NCBI RefSeq assembly: GCF_019090095.1
Contig: NZ_JAGQFP010000002.1
Location: 248,001-312,000 of the forward strand
Length of the DNA stretch: 64,000 bases
Direction: 5' to 3'
DNA from: Stutzerimonas stutzeri
GTDB lineage: Bacteria > Pseudomonadota > Gammaproteobacteria > Pseudomonadales > Pseudomonadaceae
Below the pieces are notes generated by a model. It had not been told where the DNA came from and did not search any database. It was given only the letters and a program-made list of their open reading frames with translations. The position numbers were made by a program, and so were the translations under genes. The stretch's first letter is position 1. Each line of letters starts with the position of its first letter. Below are positions 13,565 through 24,348 of the stretch, piece by piece.

Positions 13565-15016
13565 TTAAGTCGTCAAAGTGCGCAGCAGGTTTTTGTAATC
13601 TTCGCGAATATCCGCATCCAGTTCGCGAAGTTCAGCAATCTTACGACAGGCGTGCAAGACCGTCGTGTGATCACGCCCGCCAAAGGCATCGCCGATTTCA
13701 GGCAGGCTGTGGTTGGTCAGCTCTTTCGACAACGCCATCGCGACCTGCCGTGGCCGAGCCACCGAGCGCGAGCGACGCTTGGACAGCAGGTCGGAAATCT
13801 TGATCTTGTAGTACTCGGCGACCGTACGCTGGATGTTGTCGACGCTGACAAGCTTATCTTGCAACGCAAGCAGATCCTTCAGCGACTCACGGATGAGTTC
13901 GATGGTGATATCACGACCCATGAAATGCGCATGGGCGATCACCCGCTTCAGCGCGCCTTCGAGCTCACGAACATTCGAACGGATGCGTTGGGCAATGAAG
14001 AAAGCCGCATCATGCGGCAGGTCGACGTTGGCCTGATCCGCCTTCTTCATCAGAATCGCCACCCGGGTCTCGAGCTCGGGCGGCTCGACCGCCACGGTCA
14101 GCCCCCAGCCGAAGCGCGACTTCAGTCGCTCCTCGAGGCCATCGATTTCCTTCGGGTAACGGTCGCTGGTCAGGATGACCTGTTGCCCACCTTCGAGCAG
14201 GGCATTGAAGGTGTGGAAGAACTCTTCCTGCGAACGTTCCTTCTTGGCGAAGAACTGGATGTCGTCGATCAACAGCGCGTCCACCGAACGGTAGAAGCGC
14301 TTGAACTCGTTGATGGCGTTGAGCTGCAGCGCCTTGACCATATCCGCCACGAAACGCTCGGAGTGCAGATATACGACCTTCGCGTTGGGGTTCTTTTTCA
14401 GCAGGTGATTGCCTACCGCGTGCATCAAGTGCGTCTTGCCGAGCCCCACCCCACCATAAAGGAACAGAGGGTTATAACCATGTTTGGGGTTGTCAGCGAC
14501 CTGCCAGGCGGCGGCGCGGGCTAGCTGGTTGGACTTGCCTTCGACGAAGTTCTCGAAGGTAAAGGTCCGATTGAGGTAGCTGGTGTGCTTGAGCCCACCC
14601 TCGACCTGCACATTGCGCTCGGTACGCGCTGGGTTAACGGCAGGAGGCGGCTCGGTAGCGGCCGCCACAGGCGCTTCTGCTGGCGGCGTTTGCGGGGGCG
14701 CGGCAGCGGCTGGCGCGCCGACTGGCTGCGGACTACGCATCGCCGCGCTCATCGGCTGAGCAGCCGTCGTGCGCTTGCTACCTATTAATAGTGATAACGA
14801 AGGTGCCAAACCCGTCGCGCGTTCGGACAGTAGCTCGAGCAATCGAGACAGGTACTTTTCGTTCACCCAGTCGAGCACGAACCGATTCGGGGCATAGACG
14901 CGCAGCTCGTCCCCTTCGGCTTCGACCTGGAGCGGTCGGATCCATGTGTTGAATTGCTGGGCCGGCAGCTCATCTCTCAAGAGGTCAATGCATTGCTGCC
15001 AAAGTTCCACCGACAC
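13565..15016 (-). CDS. dnaA: Chromosomal replication initiator protein DnaA
   Basis: AAA+ initiator that binds DnaA boxes and opens oriC. Domain I starts MSVELWQQ; domain II is a proline/alanine-rich linker (~85-150). The AAA+ core carries Walker [10 protein letters not shown] (~189-197) and Walker [10 protein letters not shown]; domain IV contains the box-binding signature [14 protein letters not shown] (~447-460). The start is GTG at 15016 because AGGAGA precedes it by 6-7 bp and it gives the Pseudomonas N-terminus. An upstream in-frame ATG at 15085 overlaps a DnaA box and is rejected. Length 483 aa. DnaA boxes just upstream suggest autoregulation. Confidence 0.97.
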   Translation of the reverse strand: MSVELWQQCIDLLRDELPAQQFNTWIRPLQVEAEGDELRVYAPNRFVLDWVNEKYLSRLLELLSERATGLAPSLSLLIGSKRTTAAQPMSAAMRSPQPVGAPAAAAPPQTPPAEAPVAAATEPPPAVNPARTERNVQVEGGLKHTSYLNRTFTFENFVEGKSNQLARAAAWQVADNPKHGYNPLFLYGGVGLGKTHLMHAVGNHLLKKNPNAKVVYLHSERFVADMVKALQLNAINEFKRFYRSVDALLIDDIQFFAKKERSQEEFFHTFNALLEGGQQVILTSDRYPKEIDGLEERLKSRFGWGLTVAVEPPELETRVAILMKKADQANVDLPHDAAFFIAQRIRSNVRELEGALKRVIAHAHFMGRDITIELIRESLKDLLALQDKLVSVDNIQRTVAEYYKIKISDLLSKRRSRSVARPRQVAMALSKELTNHSLPEIGDAFGGRDHTTVLHACRKIAELRELDADIREDYKNLLRTLTT

Positions 15017-15518
15017 GGAATCTCCTAGACGCTGTCGAGCTGTAAAACGGCAGCCATTGTAGCCCTCAGACGGGCAGTTATCCACAAAGGGGACGTTTTT
15101 ATCTGGACCATGGATCGGTCTTCGGCCGGCCTCCGCCAGACAGGAACTCTGTTAATAACCCACCATAAAAGCTTAGGAAAAGCCTGTGTACACCGCTAGC
15201 ATAACGCCGCCTGTGGATAAGTCGCATAGTCACCCACAGGTCATCCAAACGATGCACACCGAGAACACACTGTTTTCACAGAACCTTTTGATTCCCATGC
15301 AGGCCCCAGTGCCCCTGGCATCCAGCGATCTATCCACAGAAAATCGTTTTACCATTTATAAGCTCTGCATTAAGAAAGCCTTAATTTCTTTTCTTCTTAT
15401 CTATTTCTCTGCCTATCGCACTGGTTGGAAATTGACCTGGCGACAGAGCTTCTCTACAATCGCCGGTCTCTTAAAAGGGGGCCATTCCGGCCCGCAACGG
15501 ATCACCAGGTAACGCATC
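15017..15518. other. oriC: oriC: chromosomal replication origin between dnaA and rpmH
   Basis: A 500-bp non-coding region between dnaA and rpmH, the known origin position in pseudomonads. Perfect DnaA boxes TTATCCACA occur at 15078-15086 (+) and, as TGTGGATAA, at 15212-15220 (-). CTATCCACA at 15330-15338 has one mismatch. Weaker candidates are TCACCCACA near 15230 and TGTGTACAC near 15185. Right of the 15330 box an AT-rich stretch (about 15341-15415, ACCATTTATAA then T/C-rich) is the likely unwinding element. The rpmH promoter occupies the right end. Confidence 0.92.
15432..15460 (+). promoter_or_regulatory. Sigma70-type promoter for rpmH-rnpA
   Basis: TTGACC (15432-15437) and TACAAT (15455-15460) are separated by exactly 17 bp, 59 bp before the rpmH start. 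Confidence 0.8.
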
Positions 15519-15653
15519 ATGAAACGCACTTTCCAACCCAGCACCCTCAAGCGCGCTCGTACTCACGGTTTCCGTGCCCGCATGGCCACCAAGAACGGCC
15601 GCGCCGTCCTGTCGCGTCGTCGCGCCAAAGGTCGTAAGCGCCTGGCAGTCTGA
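15519..15653 (+). CDS. rpmH: 50S ribosomal protein L34
   Basis: Forty-four-residue basic ribosomal protein, starting [14 protein letters not shown] and ending [11 protein letters not shown]. This is the full, canonical L34 sequence of the large subunit. It is the first gene right of oriC and is followed 17 bp later by rnpA, as in most bacteria. Confidence 0.98.
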   Translation: MKRTFQPSTLKRARTHGFRARMATKNGRAVLSRRRAKGRKRLAV

Positions 15654-15670
15654 ACACGTCGGAACAGGTA

Positions 15671-16069
15671 GTGAGTCGAGACTTCGGTCGGGAAAAGCGA
15701 CTGCTGACCCCGCGCCAGTTCAAAGCAGTCTTCGACTCCCCTTCCGGCAAGTTACCGGGCAGGAACATCCTGCTCCTGGTGCGTGAGAATGGATTGCCGC
15801 ATCCCCGTATCGGGCTGGTGATCGGCAAGAAGAGCGTCAAGCTCGCGGTAGAGCGCAATCGCATCAAGCGGCAACTGCGTGAAACCTTTCGTCTCCACCA
15901 GACGGAGTTGACGGGGTGGGACATCGTGGTGATCTCACGCAAGGGATTGGCTGATCTGGATAACCCCGAACTGGCACGGCAATTCGCCAAGCTCTGGAAG
16001 CGGTTGTCTCGCACCCCTTCTTCCCAGACCGCCAGCCATCCGGAACAGGGCAAGCCCCTCCATGCGTAA
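15671..16069 (+). CDS. rnpA: Ribonuclease P protein component
   Basis: Protein subunit of RNase P, which helps the catalytic RNA mature tRNA 5' ends. The RNR signature is present ([15 protein letters not shown]), after the N-terminal [13 protein letters not shown]. Length is 132 aa. The start is GTG at 15671. The stop overlaps the yidD start by 8 bp. Confidence 0.96.
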   Translation: MSRDFGREKRLLTPRQFKAVFDSPSGKLPGRNILLLVRENGLPHPRIGLVIGKKSVKLAVERNRIKRQLRETFRLHQTELTGWDIVVISRKGLADLDNPELARQFAKLWKRLSRTPSSQTASHPEQGKPLHA

Positions 16070-16307
16070 TCTGGCCTTGATCCCAATCCGGATCTATCGC
16101 TATGCCATCAGCCCCATGATGGCGAGCCATTGTCGTTTCTACCCCAGTTGCTCCTGCTACGCACAAGAGGCCATTGAACGTCATGGCCTGCTGCGCGGTG
16201 GCTGGTTGAGCCTGAATAGGCTTGGCCGTTGCCATCCATGGAATCCGGGCGGCTATGATCCCGTGCCTTCCAACCACACCTCCAATTCATCTTCGATGAC
16301 CGAGTAA
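16062..16307 (+). CDS. yidD: Membrane protein insertion efficiency factor YidD
   Basis: Small (81 aa) membrane-associated protein assisting YidC-dependent insertion. The family core is visible: [27 protein letters not shown] with clustered cysteines, and [15 protein letters not shown]. It overlaps rnpA by 8 bp and ends 2 bp before yidC, the conserved order rpmH-rnpA-yidD-yidC. Confidence 0.95.
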   Translation: MRNLALIPIRIYRYAISPMMASHCRFYPSCSCYAQEAIERHGLLRGGWLSLNRLGRCHPWNPGGYDPVPSNHTSNSSSMTE

Positions 16308-16309
16308 CC

Positions 16310-17989
16310 ATGGATATCAAACGCTCGATACTGCTTGTCGCACTGGCAGTCGTTGCCTACCTGATGGTTTTGCAGTGGAACCAGGACTATGGGCAAACCG
16401 TGCTCCCGGACGAGTCGCGCCAGGAGCAAGCTTCGTCGTCCCAGGTGCCGGCTACTCCCGCGCTGGGCGACAACACCGCTGGAACACACGCGGACATACC
16501 GGCCGTCGCCGAAGGGCAGGCAGCCAGCGCGCTGCCAGATGCTCAGCCGAGCTCACAGCTGATTCGGGTCCGTACCGACGTCCTGGATATCGCGATCGAC
16601 CCGCGTGGCGGCGACATCGTCGACCTGCGTCTGCCCAAGTATCCACGTAGCCAGGATCGTCCCGATGTGCCGTTTCAACTGTTCGAGCGCAGCGGCGAGC
16701 GTACCTACGAAGCGCAGAGCGGGCTGATTGGCGATGGGCCGGACAAGGCCAGCGGGCGTCCGCTGTACAGCAGCGAACAATCGCAGTACCAGCTCAGTGA
16801 AGGTCAGGATCAACTCGTCGTTGATCTGAAGTACAGCGAAGACGGGGTCAACTACACCAAGCGGTTCCGTTTCGACCGCGGTGACTACGATTTCAATGTC
16901 GCCTATCTGGTCGACAACCAGAGTGAGAAGCCCTGGACCGGTCACATGTTCGGTCAACTGAAGCGCGACAGCAGCAAGGACCCGTCGTCAAGCACTGCCA
17001 CCGGTACCGCGACCTATCTGGGCGCTGCGCTCTGGACCAAAGACGAGCCCTACACCAAGGTCTCCATGGGCGACATGGATGACAAGGCGCTGAAGAAAAC
17101 CGTCGAAGGCGGTTGGATCGCCTGGCTGCAACATTATTTCGTGACGGCTTGGATCCCGCCGGCAGATCAGACCAACCAGGTTCAGACCCGCAAGGACAGC
17201 CAGGGCAACTACATCATCGGCTTCACCGGCCCGGCAGTATCGGTCGCGCCCGGCAGCCAGGGTGAGACGTCTGCCACCCTCTATGCCGGGCCAAAGAGTC
17301 AGGATCAGCTGGAAGAGTTGTCGCCCGGGCTGCGCCTGACCGTCGACTACGGGATCCTCTGGTTCATCGCCCAACCGATCTTCTGGCTGTTGCAGCATAT
17401 CCATGCGCTGCTGGGCAACTGGGGATGGTCGATCATTGCCCTGACGGTAATCATCAAACTGGCCTTCTTCCCGCTGTCGGCAGCCAGCTACAAATCCATG
17501 GCCCGCATGCGCGCCGTGTCGCCGAAGATGCAAGCGCTCAAGGAACAGTTCGGCGATGACCGCCAGAAAATGTCCCAGGCGATGATGGAGCTGTACAAGA
17601 AGGAAAAGATCAACCCGCTCGGCGGCTGCCTGCCAATCCTGGTGCAGATGCCAGTGTTCCTTTCCCTCTACTGGGTGTTGCTGGAAAGCGTCGAGATGCG
17701 CCAGGCGCCCTGGATGTTCTGGATCACTGATCTGTCCATCAAGGATCCGTTCTTCATTCTGCCGATCATCATGGGCTTGACCATGTTCATTCAGCAGCAG
17801 TTGAACCCGACGCCGCCGGACCCGATGCAGGCGAAAGTGATGAAGTTACTGCCGATCATCTTCACCTTCTTCTTCCTCTGGTTCCCAGCCGGCCTGGTGC
17901 TGTACTGGGTCGTCAACAACTGCTTGTCGATCGCGCAGCAGTGGTACATTACCCGCAAGATCACCGGAACCACCGCAACAGCGAGCTGA
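16310..17989 (+). CDS. yidC: Membrane protein insertase YidC
   Basis: Inner-membrane insertase that works alone or with SecYEG. The first transmembrane segment is near residues 5-22 (SILLVALAVVAYLMVL). A large periplasmic beta-sandwich domain (~50-340) follows, then five C-terminal membrane helices with INPLGGCLPILVQMPVF. Length is 559 aa, typical for proteobacteria. A strong terminator follows. Confidence 0.97.
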   Translation: MDIKRSILLVALAVVAYLMVLQWNQDYGQTVLPDESRQEQASSSQVPATPALGDNTAGTHADIPAVAEGQAASALPDAQPSSQLIRVRTDVLDIAIDPRGGDIVDLRLPKYPRSQDRPDVPFQLFERSGERTYEAQSGLIGDGPDKASGRPLYSSEQSQYQLSEGQDQLVVDLKYSEDGVNYTKRFRFDRGDYDFNVAYLVDNQSEKPWTGHMFGQLKRDSSKDPSSSTATGTATYLGAALWTKDEPYTKVSMGDMDDKALKKTVEGGWIAWLQHYFVTAWIPPADQTNQVQTRKDSQGNYIIGFTGPAVSVAPGSQGETSATLYAGPKSQDQLEELSPGLRLTVDYGILWFIAQPIFWLLQHIHALLGNWGWSIIALTVIIKLAFFPLSAASYKSMARMRAVSPKMQALKEQFGDDRQKMSQAMMELYKKEKINPLGGCLPILVQMPVFLSLYWVLLESVEMRQAPWMFWITDLSIKDPFFILPIIMGLTMFIQQQLNPTPPDPMQAKVMKLLPIIFTFFFLWFPAGLVLYWVVNNCLSIAQQWYITRKITGTTATAS

Positions 17990-18006
17990 TTCCGCTGAGC
18001 TGACAG

Positions 18007-18037
18007 AACGCCCCTTGATTGGGGCGTTTTGCTTTTT
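18007..18037 (+). terminator. Rho-independent terminator after yidC
   Basis: AACGCCCC-TTGATT-GGGGCGTT (18007-18028), an 8-bp GC-rich stem, is followed by TTTTGCTTTTTT. It lies 17 bp after the yidC stop and 25 bp before mnmE, so mnmE probably needs its own promoter or read-through. Confidence 0.9.
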
Positions 18038-18061
18038 TCGATCCGCCAGGGAGACAACCGC

Positions 18062-19423
18062 ATGAGCCAAGATCGAGACACCATTGCCGCCGTCGCTACC
18101 GCGCCCGGACGAGGTGGGATCGGCGTGGTGCGGGTCTCTGGGCCCCGCGCCAAGGCCGTTGCGATAACGCTGAGTGGCCGCGAGCCGGCGCCGCGATATG
18201 CCCATTACGGGCCCTTTCATGCCGATGACGGCGAGGTGATCGATGAGGGGGTGATGCTGTTCTTCCCTGGCCCACATTCGTTTACCGGCGAAGATGTACT
18301 GGAGCTGCAGGGCCACGGCGGGCCCGTGGTCATGGACATGCTGTTGCGGCGCTGCGTTGAGCTCGGTGTTCGTCTGGCGCGCCCGGGTGAATTCAGCGAG
18401 CGCGCGTTCCTCAACGACAAGCTGGATCTGGCCCAAGCCGAGGCTATCGCCGACCTGATCGAAGCGAGCTCGGCGCAAGCTGCACGCAATGCGGTGCGCT
18501 CGCTACAGGGTGATTTTTCCCGCCGTGTGCATGCCCTGACGGAGCAGCTCATTCAGCTGCGCATTTATGTCGAAGCGGCTATCGACTTCCCTGAGGAAGA
18601 AATCGACTTCCTGGCCGATGGCCACGTGCTCACATTGCTACAAGCGGTCCGGCAGGCGTTACAGGTGGTCATCCATGAGGCGGGGCAGGGTGCTTTGCTG
18701 CGAGAAGGCATGAACGTGGTCATCGCCGGGCGTCCCAACGCCGGCAAGTCCAGTTTGCTGAACGCCCTGGCTGGCCGTGAAGCGGCTATCGTCACCGATA
18801 TCGCCGGAACGACGCGTGATGTGCTGCGCGAGCACATCCACATTGACGGGATGCCGTTGCACATCATCGATACCGCCGGCTTGCGGGACACTGACGATCA
18901 AGTCGAACGCATCGGCGTGGAACGCGCCATCAAAGCTATCGAGGACGCCGATCGGGTGCTGCTGGTGGTGGACGCCTGCGCGACCGCGGCGAGCGGCGAC
19001 GAATGGGCGGATTTCCCCATGCTAAGGCCGGACCACGCCAAGACAACCCTCATCCGCAACAAGGCCGATCTGACTGGCGAAGCGGTCGAACTTCGCGTTG
19101 CGGCAGACGGTTTTACGACCCTCAGCCTCTCGGCTCGCTCCGGGGAAGGGCTGGAATTGCTACGAGAGCATCTCAAGCGCTGCATGGGCTACGACCAAAC
19201 CGCCGAAAGCGGCTTCAGCGCCCGCCGCCGTCACTTGGACGCGTTGCGGCAGACTGCCGAGCACCTCGATCACGGTCATGCTCAGCTAACCCTCGCCGGT
19301 GCAGGCGAGCTGCTTGCCGAAGACCTGCGCCAGGCCCAACAGACACTCGGCGAGATCACCGGGGCGTTCAGCTCGGACGATCTCCTGGGCCGGATATTTT
19401 CCAGCTTTTGCATCGGCAAGTAG
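18062..19423 (+). CDS. mnmE: tRNA uridine-5-carboxymethylaminomethyl modification GTPase MnmE
   Basis: K+-activated GTPase that, with MnmG, modifies U34 of certain tRNAs. The N-terminal tetrahydrofolate-binding domain starts [16 protein letters not shown]. The G-domain carries GRPNAGKSS (~222-230), [10 protein letters not shown] and NKAD. The C-terminal FCIGK supplies the essential cysteine (C450). ATG at 18062 has AGGGAGA upstream; a TTG further left lies in the terminator and is rejected. Length 453 aa. Its partner mnmG follows after the oriC-like gap. Confidence 0.97.
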   Translation: MSQDRDTIAAVATAPGRGGIGVVRVSGPRAKAVAITLSGREPAPRYAHYGPFHADDGEVIDEGVMLFFPGPHSFTGEDVLELQGHGGPVVMDMLLRRCVELGVRLARPGEFSERAFLNDKLDLAQAEAIADLIEASSAQAARNAVRSLQGDFSRRVHALTEQLIQLRIYVEAAIDFPEEEIDFLADGHVLTLLQAVRQALQVVIHEAGQGALLREGMNVVIAGRPNAGKSSLLNALAGREAAIVTDIAGTTRDVLREHIHIDGMPLHIIDTAGLRDTDDQVERIGVERAIKAIEDADRVLLVVDACATAASGDEWADFPMLRPDHAKTTLIRNKADLTGEAVELRVAADGFTTLSLSARSGEGLELLREHLKRCMGYDQTAESGFSARRRHLDALRQTAEHLDHGHAQLTLAGAGELLAEDLRQAQQTLGEITGAFSSDDLLGRIFSSFCIGK

Positions 19424-19967
19424 CCTCGCCAGCGCCTGCCAGCAGGCCGCCGCTTCTCCCTCCCGCAGCGCCTCAAGGCACGGCCTTGGGCTGCTACGTG
19501 TCTGCCGTGCCCCGATTCGCTTTTCCGGCGGCTCCATTTATCGTTCTGAAACCCATGGTTTCGCTCGCAGCACGTAAGCCTGAGGTCTGTGGAAAACTGG
19601 CCATGAGCTCGGTCCATAACGCTATGGATAACTTGCTCTGAAACGCCACTGTGGATAACGGCCACTTTCATGCACAGGCTACTCACGGCTATCCCACCAC
19701 CACAACCCAGCTTCAGCACAGGGTTTCGATCATCTGAGACCCGTTGTAATCAAGGGGTGTAGCGTTCTATCCACAGAAAGCGGGTAACCATTTATAAACA
19801 TAAAAATAAGCTTTAAAACATTTCCTTATCTTTTTATGTTCTGAAGCCAATTCGTGCCGCTACCAGCGCTGCTGGTCATTTTTTATCCAAAGCCCTTCTT
19901 TCAGGCACCCTCAGCCCCTATACTTGCGCGTTTCCCAGAACTCATCTGAACAGGCACGAGGTGCGTG
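19424..19967. other. oriC-like intergenic region between mnmE and mnmG with DnaA boxes and AT-rich block
   Basis: No gene is recognisable in these ~540 bp. There is a perfect DnaA box TGTGGATAA at 19650-19658 (-). One-mismatch boxes are TGTGGAAAA (19588-19596), TATGGATAA (19623-19631), CTATCCACA (19767-19775) and TTATCCAAA (19883-19891). The CTATCCACAGAAA box is followed 11 bp later by ACCATTTATAA (19787-19797) and then AT-rich DNA to about 19845. This is the same arrangement as in oriC at 15330-15415. A second autonomously replicating fragment has been reported for P. aeruginosa; whether this locus corresponds to it is inference. Confidence 0.7.
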
Positions 19968-21860
19968 GTGGATTTCCCTTCCCGTTTTGACGTCATCGTG
20001 ATCGGCGGTGGCCATGCCGGTACCGAAGCTGCGCTGGCGGCCGCTCGAATCGGCGTGAAAACCCTGCTACTCACCCATAACGTCGAGACCCTTGGCCAGA
20101 TGAGCTGCAATCCAGCCATTGGCGGCATCGGCAAGAGCCATCTGGTGAAGGAAATCGATGCCCTCGGTGGGGCCATGGCGACCGCTACCGACCGTAGCGG
20201 TATCCAGTTCCGCGTGCTCAATAGCCGCAAGGGGCCAGCGGTCCGCGCTACGCGTGCGCAGGCTGACCGCGTGTTGTACAAGGCCGCTGTACGCGAAACG
20301 CTGGAAAACCAGGAGAACCTGTGGATATTCCAGCAAGCCGCCGACGATCTGATCGTCGAATCGGATCAGGTCAAAGGTGTCGTCACCCAAATGGGCCTGC
20401 GTTTTTTGGCTGACTCGGTTGTGCTGACCACCGGAACCTTTCTCGGCGGGCTTATCCACATCGGTCTGCAGAATTACTCGGGAGGACGTGCCGGCGATCC
20501 GCCCTCGATCGCACTGGCCAGGCGTCTGCGCGAGCTGCCCCTGCGCGTTGGTCGGTTGAAGACCGGGACCCCGCCTCGCATCGACGGACGTAGCGTGGAT
20601 TTTTCGGTGATGACCGAACAGCCGGGGGACACACCCATCCCGCCGATGTCCTTCCTCGGCGAAGCGGCTCAGCATCCGCGCCAGGTCAGTTGCTGGATTA
20701 CCCATACCAACGCACGGACCCACGAAATCATTGCCGCCAACCTCGATCGCTCACCGATGTACTCGGGGGTAATCGAAGGCGTGGGCCCGCGGTATTGCCC
20801 GTCGATCGAAGACAAGATCCATCGTTTCGCCGACAAGGAGAGTCATCAGGTTTTCATCGAACCTGAGGGCCTGACCACGCATGAGCTCTACCCCAACGGC
20901 ATCTCTACCTCCCTGCCTTTCGACGTACAGCTGCAGATCGTGCGCAGCATGCGCGGCATGGAGCAGGCGCACATCGTTCGTCCCGGTTATGCCATCGAAT
21001 ACGACTACTTCGACCCGCGGGATTTGAAGTACAGCCTGGAGACCAAGGTCATCGGCGGGCTCTTCTTCGCCGGCCAGATCAACGGCACCACCGGTTATGA
21101 GGAGGCCGGGGCGCAGGGGCTGCTCGCCGGGACCAACGCAGCCCTGCGCGCTCAGGGAAAAGACAGCTGGTGCCCGCGGCGAGACGAGGCCTATCTCGGG
21201 GTCCTGGTCGACGACCTGATCACCTTGGGCACCCAGGAGCCCTATCGAATGTTCACCTCGCGAGCCGAGTACCGGTTGATTCTCCGCGAGGACAACGCGG
21301 ACCTGCGCCTGACCGAGAAAGGGCGAGCCTTGGGGTTGGTCGATGATGCCCGCTGGGCCGCCTTCGAGCGCAAGCGTGAACGCATCGAGCAGGAAGAGCA
21401 GCGCCTGAAAAGCACCTGGGTACGCCCGGGGACGCCGCAAGGCGACGCCATCGCCACGCGTTTCGGAACGCCGCTGACGCACGAGTACAGCTTGCTGAAT
21501 CTACTGGCTCGACCGGAGATCGACTACCGCAGCCTGATCGAAGTCACCGGTGCGGGCGTCGAGGATGTTCAGGTAGCCGAGCAGGTGGAGATCAAGACCA
21601 AATACGCCGGTTACATCGATCGCCAGCAGGAAGAGATCGCCCGCCTGCGCGCGAGCGAAAACATCGCGCTGCCGGCGGACCTGGATTACGGGAGCATTTC
21701 CGGCTTGTCCAAGGAAATCCAGCACAAGCTGTCGTTGACGCGTCCCGAAACCCTCGGCCAGGCCTCGAGAATTCCCGGTGTTACGCCAGCGGCGGTTTCA
21801 CTGCTGATGATTCATCTGAAAAAACGCGGCGCCGGTCAGAAGCTGGAGCAGAGTGCCTGA
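19968..21860 (+). CDS. mnmG: tRNA uridine-5-carboxymethylaminomethyl modification enzyme MnmG
   Basis: FAD-dependent partner of MnmE in tRNA wobble-uridine modification (formerly GidA). The N-terminal FAD motif is [13 protein letters not shown]. The family block [23 protein letters not shown] and C-terminal [18 protein letters not shown] are intact. Two GTG codons are adjacent (19965, 19968); the second gives the Pseudomonas start MDFP and has GAGG with a 6-bp spacer, so I use it (630 aa). The stop overlaps rsmG by one base (TGATG). Confidence 0.97.
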   Translation: MDFPSRFDVIVIGGGHAGTEAALAAARIGVKTLLLTHNVETLGQMSCNPAIGGIGKSHLVKEIDALGGAMATATDRSGIQFRVLNSRKGPAVRATRAQADRVLYKAAVRETLENQENLWIFQQAADDLIVESDQVKGVVTQMGLRFLADSVVLTTGTFLGGLIHIGLQNYSGGRAGDPPSIALARRLRELPLRVGRLKTGTPPRIDGRSVDFSVMTEQPGDTPIPPMSFLGEAAQHPRQVSCWITHTNARTHEIIAANLDRSPMYSGVIEGVGPRYCPSIEDKIHRFADKESHQVFIEPEGLTTHELYPNGISTSLPFDVQLQIVRSMRGMEQAHIVRPGYAIEYDYFDPRDLKYSLETKVIGGLFFAGQINGTTGYEEAGAQGLLAGTNAALRAQGKDSWCPRRDEAYLGVLVDDLITLGTQEPYRMFTSRAEYRLILREDNADLRLTEKGRALGLVDDARWAAFERKRERIEQEEQRLKSTWVRPGTPQGDAIATRFGTPLTHEYSLLNLLARPEIDYRSLIEVTGAGVEDVQVAEQVEIKTKYAGYIDRQQEEIARLRASENIALPADLDYGSISGLSKEIQHKLSLTRPETLGQASRIPGVTPAAVSLLMIHLKKRGAGQKLEQSA

Positions 21861-22534
21861 TGGGAGCCGAACACGAGCACTATGCTGAAGAACTCCGCCA
21901 GGGCGCGGTCGCGCTGGGCGTCGAGCTGAGCCCCGCGCAGCAGGAACAACTGCTTGCCTACCTGTCGCTGCTGACCAAGTGGAACAAGGCGTATAACCTG
22001 ACCGCCGTGCGGGATCCGGCCGAGATGGTCTCGCGGCACCTGCTCGATAGCCTGAGTGTCGTACCCTACGTGATGCAGGGCGGTTCGAACTGGCTCGATG
22101 TGGGCAGCGGCGGCGGCATGCCCGGTATTCCGTTGGCCATCCTGTTCCCCGAGCGCCGCTTCACTTTGCTCGATTCCAACGGCAAGAAGACCCGCTTTCT
22201 CACCCAAGTAAAGCTGGAGCTGAAACTCGCCAACGTCGAAGTTGTCCACAGCCGCGTCGAGCAGTTCAGGCCGGCCGAGCCGTTTGCCGGTATCACCTCC
22301 AGGGCATTCAGCTCGCTGGAGGACTTCACGAACTGGACGCGTCATCTCGGCGATTTCGATACGCGCTGGTTGGCGATGAAAGGCGTCCAGCCCGACGACG
22401 AGCTTCAGGCGCTGCCCGCCGATTTCCAGCTGGAGCGCTGTCTGGTTCTCAAGGTTCCCGGTTGCCAAGGGCAACGCCATCTGTTGATACTGCGCCGCAC
22501 TTCAAGACTCCGGACAGACACTGACCATGGCTAA
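21860..22534 (+). CDS. rsmG: 16S rRNA (guanine-527-N7)-methyltransferase RsmG
   Basis: SAM-dependent methyltransferase acting on G527 of 16S rRNA (formerly GidB). The SAM-binding motif is [16 protein letters not shown] (~72-87), preceded by [15 protein letters not shown] and LLDSL. Length 224 aa, slightly longer than usual at the C-terminus. It overlaps mnmG by 1 bp and parA by 8 bp, so the mnmG-rsmG-parA-parB group is probably one transcription unit. Confidence 0.96.
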   Translation: MGAEHEHYAEELRQGAVALGVELSPAQQEQLLAYLSLLTKWNKAYNLTAVRDPAEMVSRHLLDSLSVVPYVMQGGSNWLDVGSGGGMPGIPLAILFPERRFTLLDSNGKKTRFLTQVKLELKLANVEVVHSRVEQFRPAEPFAGITSRAFSSLEDFTNWTRHLGDFDTRWLAMKGVQPDDELQALPADFQLERCLVLKVPGCQGQRHLLILRRTSRLRTDTDHG

Positions 22535-23315
22535 AGTATTTGCCATCGCCAACCAGAAGGGCGGTGTCGCCAAGACCACCACCTGCATCAATCTTGCCGC
22601 TTCGCTGGTCGCCACGCGTCGCCGCGTGCTGCTTATCGATCTTGATCCACAGGGCAATGCGACCACGGGCAGCGGTGTGGATAAGTTGAGCCTGGAATAT
22701 TCGATCTATGACGTGCTGATCGGCGAATGCAGCCTGGTCGATGCGATGCAGTTCTCCGAGCATGGCGGATATCAGTTGTTGCCGGCCAACCGCGATCTCA
22801 CCGCGGCGGAGGTCGCGCTGCTGAAGTTGCCGGCCAAGGAAAATCGCCTGCGCGAAGCCTTGGCGCCGGTACGCGAAAATTACGACTACATCCTGATCGA
22901 CTGCCCGCCGTCGCTGTCGATGCTGACGATCAATGCGCTGACTGCGGCAGATGGCGTGATCATTCCCATGCAGTGTGAGTATTACGCCCTCGAGGGGCTG
23001 ACCGACCTCGTCAATTCGATCCAGCGTATTGGCCAGGCGTTGAATCCATCACTGAAGATCGAGGGGCTGTTGCGCACCATGTACGACCCGCGCAGCAGCC
23101 TGACCAACGATGTGACCGAGCAGCTCAAGACGCATTTTGGCGACAAGCTCTATGACACGGTCATCCCGCGCAACGTCCGACTGGCCGAGGCACCCAGTCA
23201 CGGCATGCCAGCGCTGGTCTACGACAAGCAATCGAAGGGCGCCTTGGCCTATCTGGCGCTGGCGGGTGAATTGTCGCGCCGCCAGCGGCGAGCTGCCCGC
23301 AGCGTAACCGCATAA
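22527..23315 (+). CDS. parA: Chromosome partitioning ATPase ParA (Soj)
   Basis: Deviant-Walker ATPase that drives segregation of newly replicated origins with ParB-parS. The deviant Walker A is KGGVAKTTT at ~10-18, with [11 protein letters not shown] and the Walker B block [12 protein letters not shown]. Length 262 aa is typical for chromosomal ParA. It is the third gene of the mnmG group and lies 10 bp before parB. Confidence 0.97.
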   Translation: MAKVFAIANQKGGVAKTTTCINLAASLVATRRRVLLIDLDPQGNATTGSGVDKLSLEYSIYDVLIGECSLVDAMQFSEHGGYQLLPANRDLTAAEVALLKLPAKENRLREALAPVRENYDYILIDCPPSLSMLTINALTAADGVIIPMQCEYYALEGLTDLVNSIQRIGQALNPSLKIEGLLRTMYDPRSSLTNDVTEQLKTHFGDKLYDTVIPRNVRLAEAPSHGMPALVYDKQSKGALAYLALAGELSRRQRRAARSVTA

Positions 23316-23325
23316 GGAAATTTTC

Positions 23326-24198
23326 ATGGCGACCAAAAAACGAGGCTTGGGACGCGGGTTGGATGCGCTGCTCGGCGGCGCCGGTGTCACGGCGGTGCAG
23401 GAGGAGACCGCTCAGGTCGATCGCAATGAGTTACAACAGTTGCCGGTCGACATCATCCAGCGTGGCAAGTACCAACCGCGTCGCGATATCGACCCTGTCA
23501 CCCTCGATGAACTGGCCCATTCGATTCGCAGCCAGGGCGTGATGCAGCCGATCGTCGTGCGTTCGATCGGCTCGGGACGTTACGAGATCATCGCCGGCGA
23601 GCGACGCTGGCGTGCGAGCCAACAGGCTGGTCTGGACAAGATTCCTGCCATCGTTCGCGAGGTTTCCGACGAAGCGGCCATCGCCATGGCGCTGATCGAG
23701 AACATTCAGCGCGAGGACCTCAATCCCATTGAGGAAGCCGTGGCGTTGCAACGGTTGCAGCAGGAATTTCAGCTGACTCAGCAACAGGTTGCCGACGCGG
23801 TGGGCAAATCGCGTGTGACCGTCAGCAATCTTTTGCGCTTGATCGCCTTGCCTGACGAGATAAAGACGCTACTGTCTCATGGCGATCTGGAAATGGGACA
23901 TGCCCGCGCATTGCTGGGTTTACCTGCCGAACAGCAGGTCGAGGGTGCGCGGCACGTTGTCGCACGCGGCTTGACCGTGCGTCAGACCGAAGCGCTGGTT
24001 CGTCAGTGGCTGAGCAAGACCGAGCACGAAAAAACTGCGCCCAAGAGCGATCCGGATATCGTTCGTCTGGAACAGCGATTGGCCGAGCGGCTGGGCTCTC
24101 CGGTGCAAATCAAGCATGGCGAGAAGGGTAAAGGACAGCTGGTCATACGTTACAACTCGCTGGACGAACTGCAGGGTGTGCTAGCCCATATACGTTGA
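23326..24198 (+). CDS. parB: Chromosome partitioning protein ParB (CTP-dependent parS-binding clamp)
   Basis: Binds parS palindromes and spreads as a CTP-dependent DNA clamp. The N-terminus is KKRGLGRGLDALLGG, which contacts ParA. The CTPase/ParB box has GERRWRASQQAGL and ENIQREDLNPIEEA. A helix-turn-helix follows (LTQQQVADAVGKSRVTVSNLLRL), and a C-terminal dimerisation domain ends the 290-aa protein. Four matching parS sites occur in this window. Confidence 0.97.
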   Translation: MATKKRGLGRGLDALLGGAGVTAVQEETAQVDRNELQQLPVDIIQRGKYQPRRDIDPVTLDELAHSIRSQGVMQPIVVRSIGSGRYEIIAGERRWRASQQAGLDKIPAIVREVSDEAAIAMALIENIQREDLNPIEEAVALQRLQQEFQLTQQQVADAVGKSRVTVSNLLRLIALPDEIKTLLSHGDLEMGHARALLGLPAEQQVEGARHVVARGLTVRQTEALVRQWLSKTEHEKTAPKSDPDIVRLEQRLAERLGSPVQIKHGEKGKGQLVIRYNSLDELQGVLAHIR

Positions 24199-24252
24199 AA
24201 CAATTTCACACGGATGGGGTTGTAGTAATGCTTGGAATTCACTACCGAACGG

Positions 24253-24281
24253 TTGTACCTGCTACTGCTGGCCCATATAAT
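24253..24281 (+). promoter_or_regulatory. Sigma70 promoter of the atp operon
   Basis: TTGTAC (24253-24258) and a perfect TATAAT (24276-24281) are separated by 17 bp in the 150-bp gap between parB and atpI, 67 bp before the atpI start. Confidence 0.85.
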
Positions 24282-24348
24282 CTGCGCGCATTTTTGAAGA
24301 CATGGGCATGGCGCTAAGCGGCATGCCGGCGAAAGCCAAGGGTAAATA

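Noticed and set aside
19286..19537. 83-codon minus-strand ORF over the mnmE 3' end and the start of the oriC-like gap
   Set aside because: It mostly overlaps mnmE coding sequence, has no family resemblance and no supported start.
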